Position numbers and translations under genes: made by a program
The notes under the pieces: model-generated
Database searches by the model: none
Told to the model about the DNA's origin: nothing
The model's input: only the letters and a program-made list of their open reading frames with translations
Part shown: positions 40,394 to 55,300 of the stretch, piece by piece
Layout of the letters: each line of letters starts with the position of its first letter
How positions within the stretch are numbered: the stretch's first letter is position 1
Source of the DNA: Antedon mediterranea
Lineage: Eukaryota; Echinodermata; Crinoidea; Comatulida; Antedonidae
Reading direction: 5' to 3'
Assembly (NCBI RefSeq): GCF_964355755.1
Contig: NC_092670.1
Coordinates: forward strand, 2,753,001 to 2,817,000
Length of the DNA: 64,000 nt

Positions 40394-43300
40394 CTATAAA
40401 TAAAGTATTTTAGTACAGTATTACAACATCCATGTTGATGAATATAATATTATAAAGCCTTTTATCAATAATATAATTTGTTTCCCTAAAACCATTCAAC
40501 TACAGACTTATATCATGTTATTTCTGCTGTATTTGTGAATGAGCTAATTATACTGCTTTGGTTTACCTTTTAGTGTTGTCAATGCCTCCACTTCTTTCGT
40601 CATCTTCTCATCTGTAAGCAGTTTAATGAATTTGTCCATCTTCTCTCCTTCTGCAAGTGTGTCTTTCATTTCCAATTTTAAGATTAACCAAAACGGATCC
40701 GTTTTGTTATTGACCTTAATGCCTTTAAGGCGGCCAATTCTTAAAATGTTCTCTGTATGCAATTTCTGACCAAACGCTATCAATTTTCTTCGATACTCTG
40801 AAAAATGTGTGAATGGAACGCATTTAAAGTCTGGTAATTTCACAGTTTTTGCAATGACGTCTTGCACTCCCTGAAGTCCACATATATTAGTAGCTTCAAC
40901 AAGGATACCAATGTCTGCCGCTTTGAGAAGTCCAGGACCCTCAAGTAAACTAATCAGATCATAGGGTGTATTTTCACTCTCTATTTTTTTCAAAGTAATG
41001 GTTGTATCACGATTCGTGAACTCGCTAAGTAACACTCTCAGCATGTGAATGTTTCCATTTTCCTTCCACCAGTCTGATACCTCTACGAGCAGTTTATTGT
41101 AATCGTCTTCATTCCAATCTAATAATAGTAATAATATGATTCATTAATAATAATATCATTACGTGTTAAAGAGTCAAAACTGTACCATATAAATAATATG
41201 TGGTAAAATAATGTATTGATTTTATATTTATTCTGACATTGTATTTAAGGCACTTAATTCCTGCTCCTGTCCATCAGTCACATTCAATTTACCAGGGACA
41301 AAAAGTAGTGAGCCCTCTATTGGCTGCGAATCGTTTTCTATCTATCAAGACAGCATGAACAAATTGTAATTTTGCAAACTGGCCAATTGGAACTTTTGGT
41401 TTTATTTACTAATGAATAATTCATGAAAACATTTGACACGGCATCTACGAACCACGTGATATTGTTTTTTAATCAACAAAGCCATTATATTTGTGTCAAA
41501 CAAGGGTGAATGACACCGATGTTTAAAAAAAAATGTTAGGCTATTCATCATGGAGGTATTATACCTCCATGGGCTATTCGAATGTTAAAATTTCGTCTAA
41601 TTTGTTGAGGCTGTAATAAAACAATGCAATTTTTGAGAAGGTGGGTTTTATAGTTTCTGGATATTTGATTTTTCAATAGTAGTTAATAAAAAAATCTTGT
41701 TTGGTGTAGTATTTTTTTTAATAGCTGCTTAAACATGTGCCTGTCACGATAAATATGGTCCGGGGCCAAAATCGGTCCGGCCGGACCAGTTTTGGCTCTA
41801 AAATTGTGGCCAAAAGCAGTCCGCCACTGCCAAAATCGGTCCGGGCTTTTCTTCTGTCGATTTTAATTGAATTACTAGGCCTATGATGCTGTTTTAAGTT
41901 GTTTATGGCTAGAAAAATATCCCATGATATATATTAGTAAGTTATCTTGTCGGATAAATACTATATAAATAAATGTATTTTTTCTAGAAACATGACTTAG
42001 GTGTTAACTCATATTTCGGCCTGCCACACACTCACATGAACGGGTATGAGACGCTGATATTGCCAGCTAGATTTTATTTATGATTGAGGCCTTTTTCCTT
42101 CCTCAACCTAATCAATATTGGATAATTGTTTTATAATAATTTTATTGAATTTATTGATTGATTAACCATAAATAATTAATAAATTAAATTGTTTTTAACA
42201 TCATGGGGAAACGAAGATGTTAAAAAAGAACAAAATGGATTGAAAACAGGCAGAGATACATATTGTATACAAAAAGCCTAACAATTAGTACTAATTATTG
42301 ATGAGTTACTACTAATAATGATAATTAAAAAAACAGGCTTAATTTATAATATTAAAATAGCAAATAAAACCCCGTAGTTTTCAATATAATGACTTTTTTT
42401 AATGATATATACATTATGACTCATTTTGCGCACCATATATTTGTAAGACCGGACCATATTTGGCGGCCAAAAACAGTCCTATTGCCCGGACCGATTTTAT
42501 CCAGGCCGGACCAGTTTTGGCGGCCAAAATTGGTCCGGCCGGACAGGTTTTGGCAGCCATAAATGGTCCCCCGGACTGATTTTGGCAGCCAAAACTGGTC
42601 CGCCGGACCGATTTTGGCCCGGACTGATTTTGGTTTGACATGCCTTCTTGGGTATTGTACTGTTGAAAATGGAACACATAAAATCATTTTTACGCCATAA
42701 GATTAAAAATGTTGCTTTTTAAAATAATAAGAGCAATATATATATAGGGAAACTGTTTTTAATCATAAAACTTTACAAAGCCTCTTTGTTTTATTTATAA
42801 ATAAACAGATCAGTTAGGAGACCCAGGCTAATAGTGGGGTAGTGCGTGCAATGTTGGCGCGTGTTCATTGTTGGGCGCGCGTTATTTATATAGGCCTAAG
42901 AAAATAACAATAAATGATTACAAATATAACTAAATAATGATTATTATTAATTTAATGTTGTTTTGTTTTTTACAGACCACAGAAGGTTGTTCTTATAAGC
43001 TTTCTGCATTCTTCAATACAATAGCATTAAATCAACAACAATTTCTCCTATTAATTTACCGGCATATGTGAAACAACACTATTAATAATACAGTAATAGA
43101 GAGAAATGGCGAACCGCGATGACGTCACTCAAATTTCACTGAGTGGGTATAGATTGTAAACAAACCATTTCGCCACATGTTTTTGTATGGGAAATTCCGA
43201 TGGGTTGAGTTAAAAAAGTAGTTAGAAAAGAACGTTTAAAACACACATAATAGCAGTATCTTTTTTTTTTTGGCAACCCCTTAACAATTTTAATGTTATA

Positions 43301-46300
43301 TGGGCAAATCTTAACATATTTTATTTTAATTTGGATTGAATTAAGACGCGTTTTTGTTATATACTGTACCCAGCTCTAGGCCCTAGTTGGCCTGTATATG
43401 CTGTAGTACCTCGACGAGTACTCGAGCCTAGCACGGATTATCGGTTATTATAATAATAATAATAATAATAATCATAATAATAATAATATTGGAAATTCGT
43501 TATTGCATACTGTACTACTACTATACTAATTTAGCTAGGGTGCTGCAAGCCTCTCCTAGCTAGGTAGTAAGACTAAATAGAGCATCTCTAGTAGATGTAG
43601 GCCTAGCATTAGTTTCAGCTTGACAACTGCCATTTTGTTATGTGGCTAGTGATCGCTTCCTTCCTGCAGGGGGCTATCGCCAGTAATGAATACTTGATAA
43701 CACCATTCTACTATAATACTATAGGCCTAGTCTAATGTAGACCTACAGATATGAGATATTTTTAGGAATATGATTGTGAATGATGGATGACTTTTATACA
43801 TAACAAGAATTATGAGCGTTAACAGCAACAACATAATAATTGGTTAGACGACGCCATGATTCACGTGTATAAACATAGGAAATGTGCCGCCCTCAAAGGT
43901 TTGTTATGATTTTATACCCACTCGGATTTTAGACGCCGGTTCGCCATTTCTCTCTATTATGGATATCTATTTTTATTGCCAAAGGACATTTAATTTTTTA
44001 AATCTTTAACTTATCCTAATTTACTTATTTAAAGATTCAAGCGGAGGTTGGTTGTTGTGCGGTACAGTGAAATTTCATTTGGGCTCTGATAAAAAGTAAT
44101 AATTTACAGCATATACTTAAATCAATCATACTTTAGTGACAGGTGACATTAGCATGTAGTTATTAGGAAATTACTAGTAAGTCCCCACTTCACCCAATTC
44201 TTAATAATTTTAAGAAAAATAATAAATAATTTGTTTCACAATTTATAAGCCCTGTGTCCCCATATATTAGATTAGATTATAAATCAGCCACTTAACAAGA
44301 ATTACAATCGAGGGGCCAATGATTCTTTTCGTCTAAGGAAACAATTATTCCAGCTCTGCCGCGTCTTCATAGGCCTACACGCACCATGCTTTCGCTAAAA
44401 ACAAACCTATATTCCTTATAGAATTTATTTGAAAAATAACACCAAGCTTATATTTATGTTTATCTTAGAATTCGAATAAATGAATCCACAACTAAAATTG
44501 GTACTGTTGTGGTTTTAATATATGAATGTTCCTAATAAACCGAAATCAATCAAACAACAATATAATTTAATATAAACGAGTTAAAACGGAAATTTAGACA
44601 GCCTATAAAACATGGAACTCGCGCTGTCGTGACGTCATTGTATGGCCACACGAATGTAAAATATGGGATTTGTATCTCTATCGTTATTGCTCATCACATT
44701 CAATAGAGCGCATCTCGCTTATCCGTATTGCATTTCCCCCGATATTTTAATACTGTCTAGGTCAATCAACTATTTTTCGCATGAGTTAAAAATATTTTTA
44801 TTTTTATGACGTCATCATGCCTAAAAATTTAAATTACGTGGGTCATTAATTTCATCTTTACAGTATTTTTTAATCTGTTATAGCTCGTAAGAATAAAATG
44901 TGATAATCACGATTAAAACGTTTTCTGGAAGCTATTGGATTGCAGATATGAAATCATGTGAACATTTTGCCAATCGGATGTTGTGATGTCATCATATGGC
45001 CAGTTAAATAAAAAAAGTTGTATTTTCATCTTTTGCGTCATAATTCATTACATTAAAAAGAGCGCGCATCTATATATTACGTATTCAAATTTCTTCTACA
45101 CGTTAATATGTTGTTGCTGAGATAATTTCCTTCCGAAATTGCTATCTTAGTGTTTCATTTTGATACCTTCGCAATGTTAAAAATTGGAATAAATGGCGGG
45201 TCCCGTAATTTCACCTATTCTACACTGTATGTAATATGTATACACATTATACTAGCTCTGTATACTACTGTATATGACACATAGACAGAATTCAGCACTA
45301 ACAACATGTCATATTCTTCATTTCAGGTCATAATGCCATAATCTTTATCTGTGTGCAATATTCCAACATATGACGTGCATGAGGCGTTTGTCGTGCGGAT
45401 AACCTAGTTAAATATTATATTGCTATACTAAGAATGACTGGTTCTGGTTTTAGATATAGCAACAATAACATAATGTTAATAATAAATGTTAATATATAAG
45501 AAATAGTTCATTATTATAAGAAATAGTTCATTATTTAAAACCACATGATCTAATTATATGTATGCATTTTAGAAGGATCAAAAATATTATTTAAGTCTAT
45601 CCTACTGTACCTGATAATAAAGGACATGCATAGTCTGTTCTATCCATTTGTGGCGGTTGTCGTGGTAGATTTGAAGATGTAGATGGCGCATCTAAAATTA
45701 CAAAATATATTAATACTCTAATTTATTTATTTGTTGACCATTCATCTTTGAAAAGGTTGCACTCACAAAATGCGGTGAGGTCCAGTAAATAAAAACCAGA
45801 ACATTTTGAAAAAAAAAAATTATTCATTAACCAATTTCATGTTCGCCTTGTTGTGTTCATGACAATAAAGATTCCTCTTATCTTATCTTATTAAAAATAA
45901 CGAAGTTGAAATATATCCATGCAACAATACAAGCAATCATCTTTTATCTAATTTTGGTAATTGTTAATAATACTGTACAGTGGAACTTCCTGTAGTGTAG
46001 ACACCTCTTATAACAGCATAGGTGGATCCATAGGTGGATCCAGGTGAGGGAGAGGACAGTGGAGTTAGAGCCATTAATGTATTAAAATTGTCCACCAATG
46101 TAAATATTTATTTTGTTCGATCTTGGAATAAAACTGTCAATGTTTTAGGCCATTTTAAACATTTCATAACTTGCCACAGACACACAGATTTTTGTGAATC
46201 AATTTGTATACTGTATTGGTTGAAATAACAAATTATTTTATTTTGATTATGTGTTTGTGGATAACTTTGATATTAAGGTCTGCGAAAAAAATAGTATATG

Positions 46301-49300
46301 TCATCATTGCCTCTTTACGTATAATGTTATGGATAATTTAAAACATACTTTCTGAAAGGCTTGGTGGTCTACCCGTTATGCTTGATTGGGTCTCTGTAAA
46401 ACCAAATTGTATACACAGTAGTTCACACTTTTGAAGCTAAACCAGTTTCTCAATTACCATTCATTACAAAAAGTAGTACTAATATAGAATTTGATGTGCA
46501 TAAGAAAAAGAATTTCTTTATTGCAATTTTGAAATTTGTTTAATCTGGATAGAATCCAAACTATTAAAAGAACTATTAGAATTATTAGTGTTAATTGGAG
46601 ATTAAGGAATGGTATGCTGGAAATGATTATTATTTTATCTGTATGTAATACAGTTTTATATTATAATAGTAAAGTCATTTGTGTAGGCTCTGAAAATTCT
46701 TAGTAGAGTAGAGTTACATTTGAGGGTACCACTGTACTGATGCTTAAAATAACTAAATTATAACATACCCAAGCCTTGATTTGGTATTCCAAGTCTCCCT
46801 GCGAAAGTAAACAACAAGACTCTTTAGCTTTGATTGAACGGTCTTTGTTTGCTGTAACCACATTTAATTATTGAAAGTATTTCCAGTTGATCTGTGCTAT
46901 GACAGCAAGATTAAGAATAATTTAATTTGCTAACATATGCTAAGAACTGCTGGCAATCAAACAAAACAATCTTTGTACACTGTATCTCTTCCCATGGCCC
47001 TCAACCGAAAGCTGTAGTTTAATACTTACATTCAAATGGTAACTGGTATATTTGGTATCGTGTTTGTACTGTTAATATCTTTGCCTTAAATACATCTTTT
47101 CGTGGATCCTTTCTTTTTACAGAAAATTTGCTCCACGTTTTTGCTTGCCATATTTCATTAAATCTTACATTCTGTAAACAAATTTACCTCTTTTACAGAA
47201 TTTAAAATGAAAGTAGGATAAAATATTTAAAGAAAGTTTAGAGTTAATGACAATGCCTAAAGTCTATGTAATGCCTAGCTTTCCTGGAAAAACTGTTAAA
47301 TAGCCTATTTTTCTTGAAGAGCGAAAATTCATCAACCACCCTGGCAAGTTCAAATCTGTTTTACTTCTGTTAATATTAAAATTATTATACCTGTGTTGGT
47401 GGGGTTACATCCCATCCTTCATCTTCTTTTTGTACTGTAATGTTCATATCGTTGTGCAATAAATCTATGCATTTTGGCATTTCTATGGCCGTCTCCCCAT
47501 ATTCTTTTTCCTCGCTCAATACCCTCTGAAATATGAATAAAGTATATCAGAAAACATTACATATTCTGTAGTGCATGTGTGCTTCAGCAGTGGATTTTTT
47601 ATTTTATAACACACCTGATTGTATTCTTGCAATTTGATTGATCAATTAGGCATCACGTTTCATTTTGAATTTGCCCTATCTAATGAAAAAGTGATATCTA
47701 CAGTAATGGTGATAATGAACGACTCTAATGCATGTTCAGCTTTGTGTAAACATTAATTGAGATTTTTTGCCATGCAATGTTGACTGATTCAGATCGGAAA
47801 TCAACTTGCTGGGTGTGCCGTCCAAAACTGTTCTACTCCACGTCTAAAGTTGACTGCCTTTTTTAATTTCCCTAGCTTCCCAGCCTAGCATCGTCAATGA
47901 TTTACAATGGATAACTTGAATAAAAGTAGGGGTGTTATAAAACAAATAATGAATGTTTGTATTCGTTGAATGGAGAGAATATTTCATTTGTTGAAAAATT
48001 GATTTCTCTATTTAACGAGGCATAAACATTAATTATTTGTATAGTATCTTAATTCAAAATTATTATATAGTTATAACATCAACAACATTACCGTTTCTTC
48101 CTCGCTGTCCCAGGTTCTTACTCGAAGTTGTAATTCATTATTCAGCACTTTTCCAAATACACCTAACATTACTCTCTTTTTAGCATAACAAATATTTTTT
48201 ATAACAGCTACAAGAAGATAGTCAGAAAAATGGTTTAAACGTATACAACATTGACCCTTGTGTAAAGAAAAGGTTATGTCAACTTCATTTCTGTCCAGTT
48301 TTATTTTTTGCCATTCTCCTTGACTGGATTTTTTAACAAGTAAAGTGAATTTCCAACACTCTTCATTTACAGCATTATGTGGAAATGACAGCAAGCAGTG
48401 GTTTCTAAACACTGTGCCTGGTGGTCCACATCTAACAGCAGATGAAACTATTGTTTCAAGAGGATTAGATAAAGAAACAGTAGGAAAGGAAATGTTCTCT
48501 AATGAGACTTTAACATTCTTTCCTTCTTCAATTGCTCCAGGATTTATCACCAATTTTATGTCTTTATCCTTAAGATAGAGAGTTCCACCTTCAGAGTTCA
48601 CAATTAACTCCATAATTTGACCTGTGGGATGAAAATGTTTAGCATTATTTTATTACTTTTATTATTGGTTTATTTATTAACAATTATAGTAACTGCCAGA
48701 GAGGTTTACAATGTCACTGGAACGTTGTGCCATAAAAAAAATACCTATTAGTTTAGTTTGTCTTTATGAAGTTAGTTTACCATTTTAATTGACTATTTTT
48801 GTGTAAATGCTATAGCTATACCTGGTTCCGATTTAACATTTTTATGTGTTTCTTGAAACTCTTCAATGCTGATCAATGACTTCTCAGGTGATTTATGGAA
48901 TGAACCTGTTTTATAAAAGAATAATGATAAATAACTGAACAAAATAGTCACTTGATCAGCCAGTATATAGTACAGGATAGATTTGAAGGACAATTTTGAA
49001 GGTGGGTTGGAAAAGAGGCTGATGGCTGGGCTTTCTAGAGCATTAGGCATTTCTCTCCCTTAGCAGAATCAGTCCATTTCAGGTGAAGAATATATATATA
49101 TATATATATTTCGATATACATTTTACTTAAGAATTAAATAACTAAAATTTATGATGATTAAAAAGTATGTTATGCCTATGTTTTCTTTCCTGTGTGTGTG
49201 GTATTTCCATCAAGTGTGTGCCACAATTGTTTTGAGGTAAACAATTGACAACAAAATAGGACATTTTAAGAAAAAAGTAAAACTGAGGCGGTTGAACATG

Positions 49301-52300
49301 GCATCTAAATGAAAGACATCTTGTGTTTGTATTGTATAACCTTGACTGGTTGAACATGTACTGTATTCGTAAACACATTTTCTTCCACATGACTCCAGTG
49401 GGATAACCACTACACATACCACTGTACATTTATAAATATTCACACAGAGTAATATCAAAGAAACTAATATGCCTAATTAATGTGTTTATCTTTCCTCTTT
49501 CTCTTCTTTCTTGGCCCTTGTATGTTTTCCCTGTAGTATTTAAAGCTCTCAACTGTGTTTTATCGATATTAAACATTACACATTTTTATGATGGTGGTCC
49601 TGAAATTTGTAATTAGTAATGTATACCTTCATCATCCTTGATCTGAATCATATTAGCAAGGTCTATTTGGCCATGATCATTTAGGGCAATACACAATACA
49701 TCAAGTTGATTCACATCATTACTTATCTTGTTCCTCCAATATATCATCATTTCTTCAGCACCATTAATTAGATTTTTACCAAACTCAACCACCTTTGACC
49801 AGCTAAGACCCAAATTATAACCAAACGGTTGCCAATCAACGATTTCCTCAGACACTTTTCTGATGGTTGGATCATCCGCATATCCTGTGATAAGGAACAA
49901 ATTCAGTGTTTACTTAAGCTATACAAGCTATATTATTAAACTGATAACATTAAAATTTATTATGATCTTTTAATTTTATTATGATGGAAAACCTATTAAA
50001 ACTGCTTACCTTCATTATGATTCTGTGATGGTTGTATAGCTATAAAAAACAAAACAAAAACATACAAATTTCAACAAACTGTGTACATATTTATTTTTAA
50101 TTAGTACTGTATCTCAACTTTAATCAAAACATCCAAATTAAACTGTAATTATCTCTCCTACAAAGTATTTTTTCACCCCTGTTTGTTTGCCTATTTGTGG
50201 ATTTATGTGTGCACAGTATAATAGGCCTCATTTTTATGCAATTCTTGACGGAATTTGAATTTGATGGGGCAGGGTCACATTTTCAACAACAAAAATATTT
50301 TATATAAATTTTTTACCGGTTACAAGCTACACTTTTTATCTGAATCTTGCAAAACAATGATTCAGATAAAGTAGTAGTTCAAATAAATCTTGGTAGAAGT
50401 ACAGTATGCACTCTCATAATGCTTTCTAGTTAAACAAATTATTTTGCATTGTGCCAAAACACTAAAACTATATTAAAAAACTTACTTTCATCTTGTGACT
50501 TTAAAGTTTCTATAAAATAAATATATGTAAATTAATCAATAATTTAATTGTACATTGTTATTATTTTTTGCATTTATATTTGATTATTCTGTAAAACTGT
50601 TGGAAAGTAGCCATTAGAAGTGTTCTCGTTTGTTTAGAGAAGGAAATCACTAAAAAAGTAATTAATATTAAGTCTATTTATTTATACTGTATAATTTATG
50701 TCATGCATTGAAAAGAAATGCATTTACCTTCAGGTAGTACATCTTCCCCAAACAATTTACGGTAAAGTTTAACTTCCATTTTATTGCTTCCACAAGGTAA
50801 CTCATCTTTGTCAAACTTGCGAATAAGATGCATATGAGCATTTTGAATGTTTGGACTAGATGCACAAGGGATGTACATCCTTACTTCAAGACCTCGGGCA
50901 TCCTTCTGACTGAATACTTTCAACTCTTTTTGAAGAAAATGAAGAACCTAAAAAACATATATATAACAATCATAATAATTTTCCTTTACTGTATGTACCC
51001 CAAGTGTTGAAAGATGAACAAGGTTCTTTAAAGTGCACTGGATCTCCAGTTTTAAACCCTTATTCAAGAAGACTTGTTCTACCACCAGGACTATAGTCAA
51101 GGAGTTCTTTGAATTTGTGTTTATTTTATAGGTCTGATTTAAAGCTCCCCTGCCTCTCAACAATTGAAGTTGTTCCTGTATTATCACTTTCATATCTACT
51201 AGCCTACCTTCTTACATACTTCAGGTAGTGGCTTAATGTTGTCTTCTAGAGAACTATCAGCCTTGATGCTTTTTGTTCTGACTATCGTTGTCTGCAATAT
51301 ACAATAATGAACCTTGTGAATGATAGTCTTGTATTTTTTTTAATAGATTACATGTTATTTCATTTGTCAGAGGTGAACACATTTTACAGATTATAGCAAT
51401 CCATACAATAGACATGCTCTTGATATACAATATTGTACAGATATATTTAAAAGGTTATTATGTGGTGAACTTAACCAAGGCATGGATTAAAGAATAGAAG
51501 GATATGCATCAGTTTGAGATCAAAGCTTCCATGACTCTAACCTACAGAGCGTGGACCGCCCACAATGTATACAAAGTAAACACAGTTTAATTAACCGTCG
51601 TAACAACGAAACAGTCGCGTGCCTAATATATTGTTTACTGCAAATGCTCAACAACCTTTAACCTTGTTGGCTATGCTTTCGCGCTCTTGCCTTGGTGGCG
51701 TGATTATTTTATATTTTTAGCGCTAGCTGCTATGGTGACGAAACAAACTTTATGCGAACAATATGATATATAATTCAAATATAAAAATTGCATATTTTAT
51801 TAATATTACCAACTACTTAAAATTACCAGTCGTAAGAAAGTGAACTTTTCGTAGTCCGATTGTGATGAAAACTGAAACAGAATTGTTCAGCAGTATATTG
51901 TTGTTGTCAATTAATCATCGATGCATGTCAATAGAACATTTGGACTGCGCATACGATTTCTACATGGCTACGTTTTATTCTCAAAAAATGTAACAATTGA
52001 TTCGCAGCGTGCTACAGAGGGCCGCAGTTAGAGACACGGAGTTCAATGAGCGTGTTTGTTTGATTGGCAGCATTGCTTTAGTATATATTGCAAGCACGTT
52101 GGAAAATCGTATGATATCACCGATGCATATCCGTCTATTCTTTAATCCATGGTCAAGGCAAACCTTTAGATAATTTTACCTTTCATAAATTGTGTTTTTA
52201 ATGTAGAAAATATGTGATTAAAATTGTTTTAATGAAAGTTATTGGTTATTTTTGGTGTAGAATACTTTGTAGATTATAGGCATTAAAATTTAAAAACTGA

Positions 52301-55300
52301 TGACATGGCACTGGGTCTTTTATTTATTGATTTTTCTACTATATATATTAAATACTGTACCAATTTTTAAAATGTACCTGTAACATACGGCAATGCTTAA
52401 TGGTAGCCACATATAGAATGACTAAATGTTCAGCATCAATATTCAATTCTACATGCTCATACGATAGGCGAGGTTCAAAATCTTCCATTTGGAATTTCTC
52501 AATGAATTTGGTTGCAGCACGTTGAAAGAGATCATCTGGAAGATAGCTACCAAAATCATGAAAGAGTGAAATTGCATACTTGTCTTCAAATTGGGGCACT
52601 GGTAAGGCTTCTGGTTTAAGACGTGAGAGAACGTAGAAAATTTGTTCGTCATTCTATAAAATGAAAAGGAATATGTCTAATAGATGGATAGTTTTGTAAA
52701 GAAGATTAATTTAATAGTTGAAGGCATTCCTGGTTTCAATATCAATACCTTTTTACTAGCACACATTAAACCAAACTTTTCCATTAGAGACACAAAGAAG
52801 TCAAAACTCTCAGAATCACAGAACTCTTTCCACAGATATTTTAACAAACCAACTTCTAAAATGCCAGTGTCCAGTCTTTGCCAAGCTTTCCACATTACTG
52901 GCTCCTATTAAAAAATAAATAAAATTCTGTGTAGTTTTCAATTAGTCAAATTATTTAGGAATATTTAATAAGGACATTAGTAAGAAGATTTTTTAGTAAC
53001 TCTGAATATAATTAGGATATTGAGAATATTGTTTCTTGTATACCTGTATATTTATTTGTACAGTTAAATACAGTATAACAAATTTCACAAAATTGTTATT
53101 GTAATGATTGTACACTGTACCTGTTGTTACTGAAGTAAAAATTTTTTTGAAATAAAAATCTTACTTTTTGCTTTTTAGCATGATGCATACTGAATTTATA
53201 TATTAGATACTAGAATAAGAATACAGATTGGAGAGAGCAGTGTCAAAATATTTATTTGCTAACCATATTTTCAGGCTCTTTAACAGTAATGAATGTTTTT
53301 GACATGTCAACTAGTTTCATCAAATCTATAACTATTATATCTCTTAGTGCCTCATCATCTGGGTAGTAGAGAATCTCGCCAATGTCATGTAAATACTCAA
53401 GCAGGAATCGCTGATTTTCTGTAACTTCACAGTCTTTTAGTAAAATGTGTACCTGTAAGAAAATAGGTTCATAATAAAAATTTACAATCTGAAATAACTC
53501 TAATTACTTTATTTTCATCATTTTTGTAATTAATTTATGAATTGCATTTCACTAAATGTTCATGAAATTTAGATGCAAGTGTCATGATTTATCTATTATA
53601 AAGCACTTTATAAATTTATAATATCATCAGTACAATGGAGATGCAACAGTACAGTCAAGTCTTTCCAAATACAGATCAAAATGGTAATAAATTTTTTTTA
53701 AAGCAAGTAATATTAATTCTTTATAAAATACTTCGTTTTCCATATTGCATTGATCATTTATAAAAATAATATTTGAATTTACAGAAGCGTGTTTTGCTTT
53801 TCAGTGTGTACCAATTTCTATGTTATTATTACATCAGCATATTTTTAAAACGATTATTTTCATGCTTGTATTTAACCTTAGAAGTTGATAAATAGATGTG
53901 CTCTTTTTTGAAGCTTTGGATTTCCTGCTGTCCTCGCAGCCATTTTATTGGTAAAGTGCGAATCATTTTTTTGGAAAAGTCCAGTATATGTTTCATGATG
54001 ACAGAAGCATTGCTCTGTTTAAATGGTACACTGTTTTCAATGGTAAAGATAGTTGAAAACACCATAGCCTCAAATGGTTTGTCTTTTAGGGCTTGCCAAA
54101 TTGTTTTCTTTATTTCTGCAATCTGAAAAGAAACAAATTATACATGTTTCATACATGATATTCATACAAGTTATCTGGGTGTCTCAACATTTAGAAATAT
54201 GGCAGTAAACATAATGAATGATCTTCCTGTTTTATACTAAAATAAAACACTGAAATTAAAAAATTGAATGGTGCTACCACTGTCAAGTGTTTCCCAACTT
54301 GACCCAAGTTGTGGCACAAAATTCATTAACAAATATCACTATTGTTTTTTTTTGCACCACCCTGTGTATTATTCACTCATTTCCGTTTCTCAATGGCAGA
54401 TCTTGAATTCACCTTTTGTTTCTTTTCTTCTTCATTTCCTTTAAGGTCATTTAAATGTGTACCTATAAGTAAGACATGAGGAAAAAGCAGACCGTCTTCT
54501 GTCTTTGCGTCAGGTCTACTGTTTGTGTATATAGAACGAATCCAAGAAAGAATGAACCCCAGATTTGTCAATCGATGTGGATATGTTTCACCCTAAATAA
54601 TACAATAGTACATTATTGACAACATAATAACATTTAAATCTCAATCTCTTTGGTCGACTATTTTAATGTACTTGTTTACTTGTTTCCGGAGCTCAGCGGT
54701 GCTGGGCCCTTAGTCGAGGCTAGGCTATGCCTATAATCCCCTCTTGATAATTACATCAACTCTTGAATATGGCGCAAATTTAATGTAGCGAGAGTTTTTA
54801 AATTTAATGTTTAAACTGAATAGACAGTAACAAGTTTGAGGCTTGAAGCAATTTCACCAGAAGAGAGGTATTGCTAACATTTTTTTAAGGAATGAAATAA
54901 TGTTAGTTTTCTTTAAGTTTGTTTAAGCTAATAGTATAAGTACAGTGTAATTGTGACCAAATTATAAGTATGAAAAAAAAAAACTTATTATAATACAACT
55001 TACAGTTGTTGGATTCAAAACCTTAGCTGGAACATTAAGATCATCACAAAGGTTGAATACTACACAAATAACAGCAAAAGATACCATGAAGATCTATGAG
55101 ATCAATTAAACAGTGACATTCAATTAATTGTAAAGTATAAAAAGATTCTTGACTATCAATCAAATTTAATTTTTGAATTGTCTTTGTGTTTCATAGTGTT
55201 TTACATTTAGATTAGGAAACGCCTTGTCTAAATTTATTACAGATTTACCATAGTACTAGAATTCTTAACAATAAAATTTTACTTGTTAATTTTTTTACTA

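Larger units (their letters stand above)
41119..45610. other. gene 2 large intron (4.5 kb), repeats only
   Basis: Holds the CCGGACC inverted-repeat element (41,757-42,630), a Tc1/mariner-like MITE (43,096-43,957), a (TAA)n run at about 43,452-43,487, and degenerate TGACGTCAT-GTATGGCCA repeats (44,630-45,000). No exon is seen. Confidence 0.6.

Noticed and set aside
42414-42687. Three overlapping minus-strand ORFs (FGRQNWSG type)
   Set aside because: All arise from the same near-palindromic CCGGACC/TTTTGG units; overlapping open frames are expected there.
48345-48578. Plus-strand ORF across the ZU5 exon
   Set aside because: Shadow of the ZU5 coding strand.
49142-49458. Overlapping minus-strand ORFs in a gene 2 intron
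   Set aside because: Flanked by good Death and ZU5-side exons with matching phases; including these frames would break the phase and they lack acceptors in frame.
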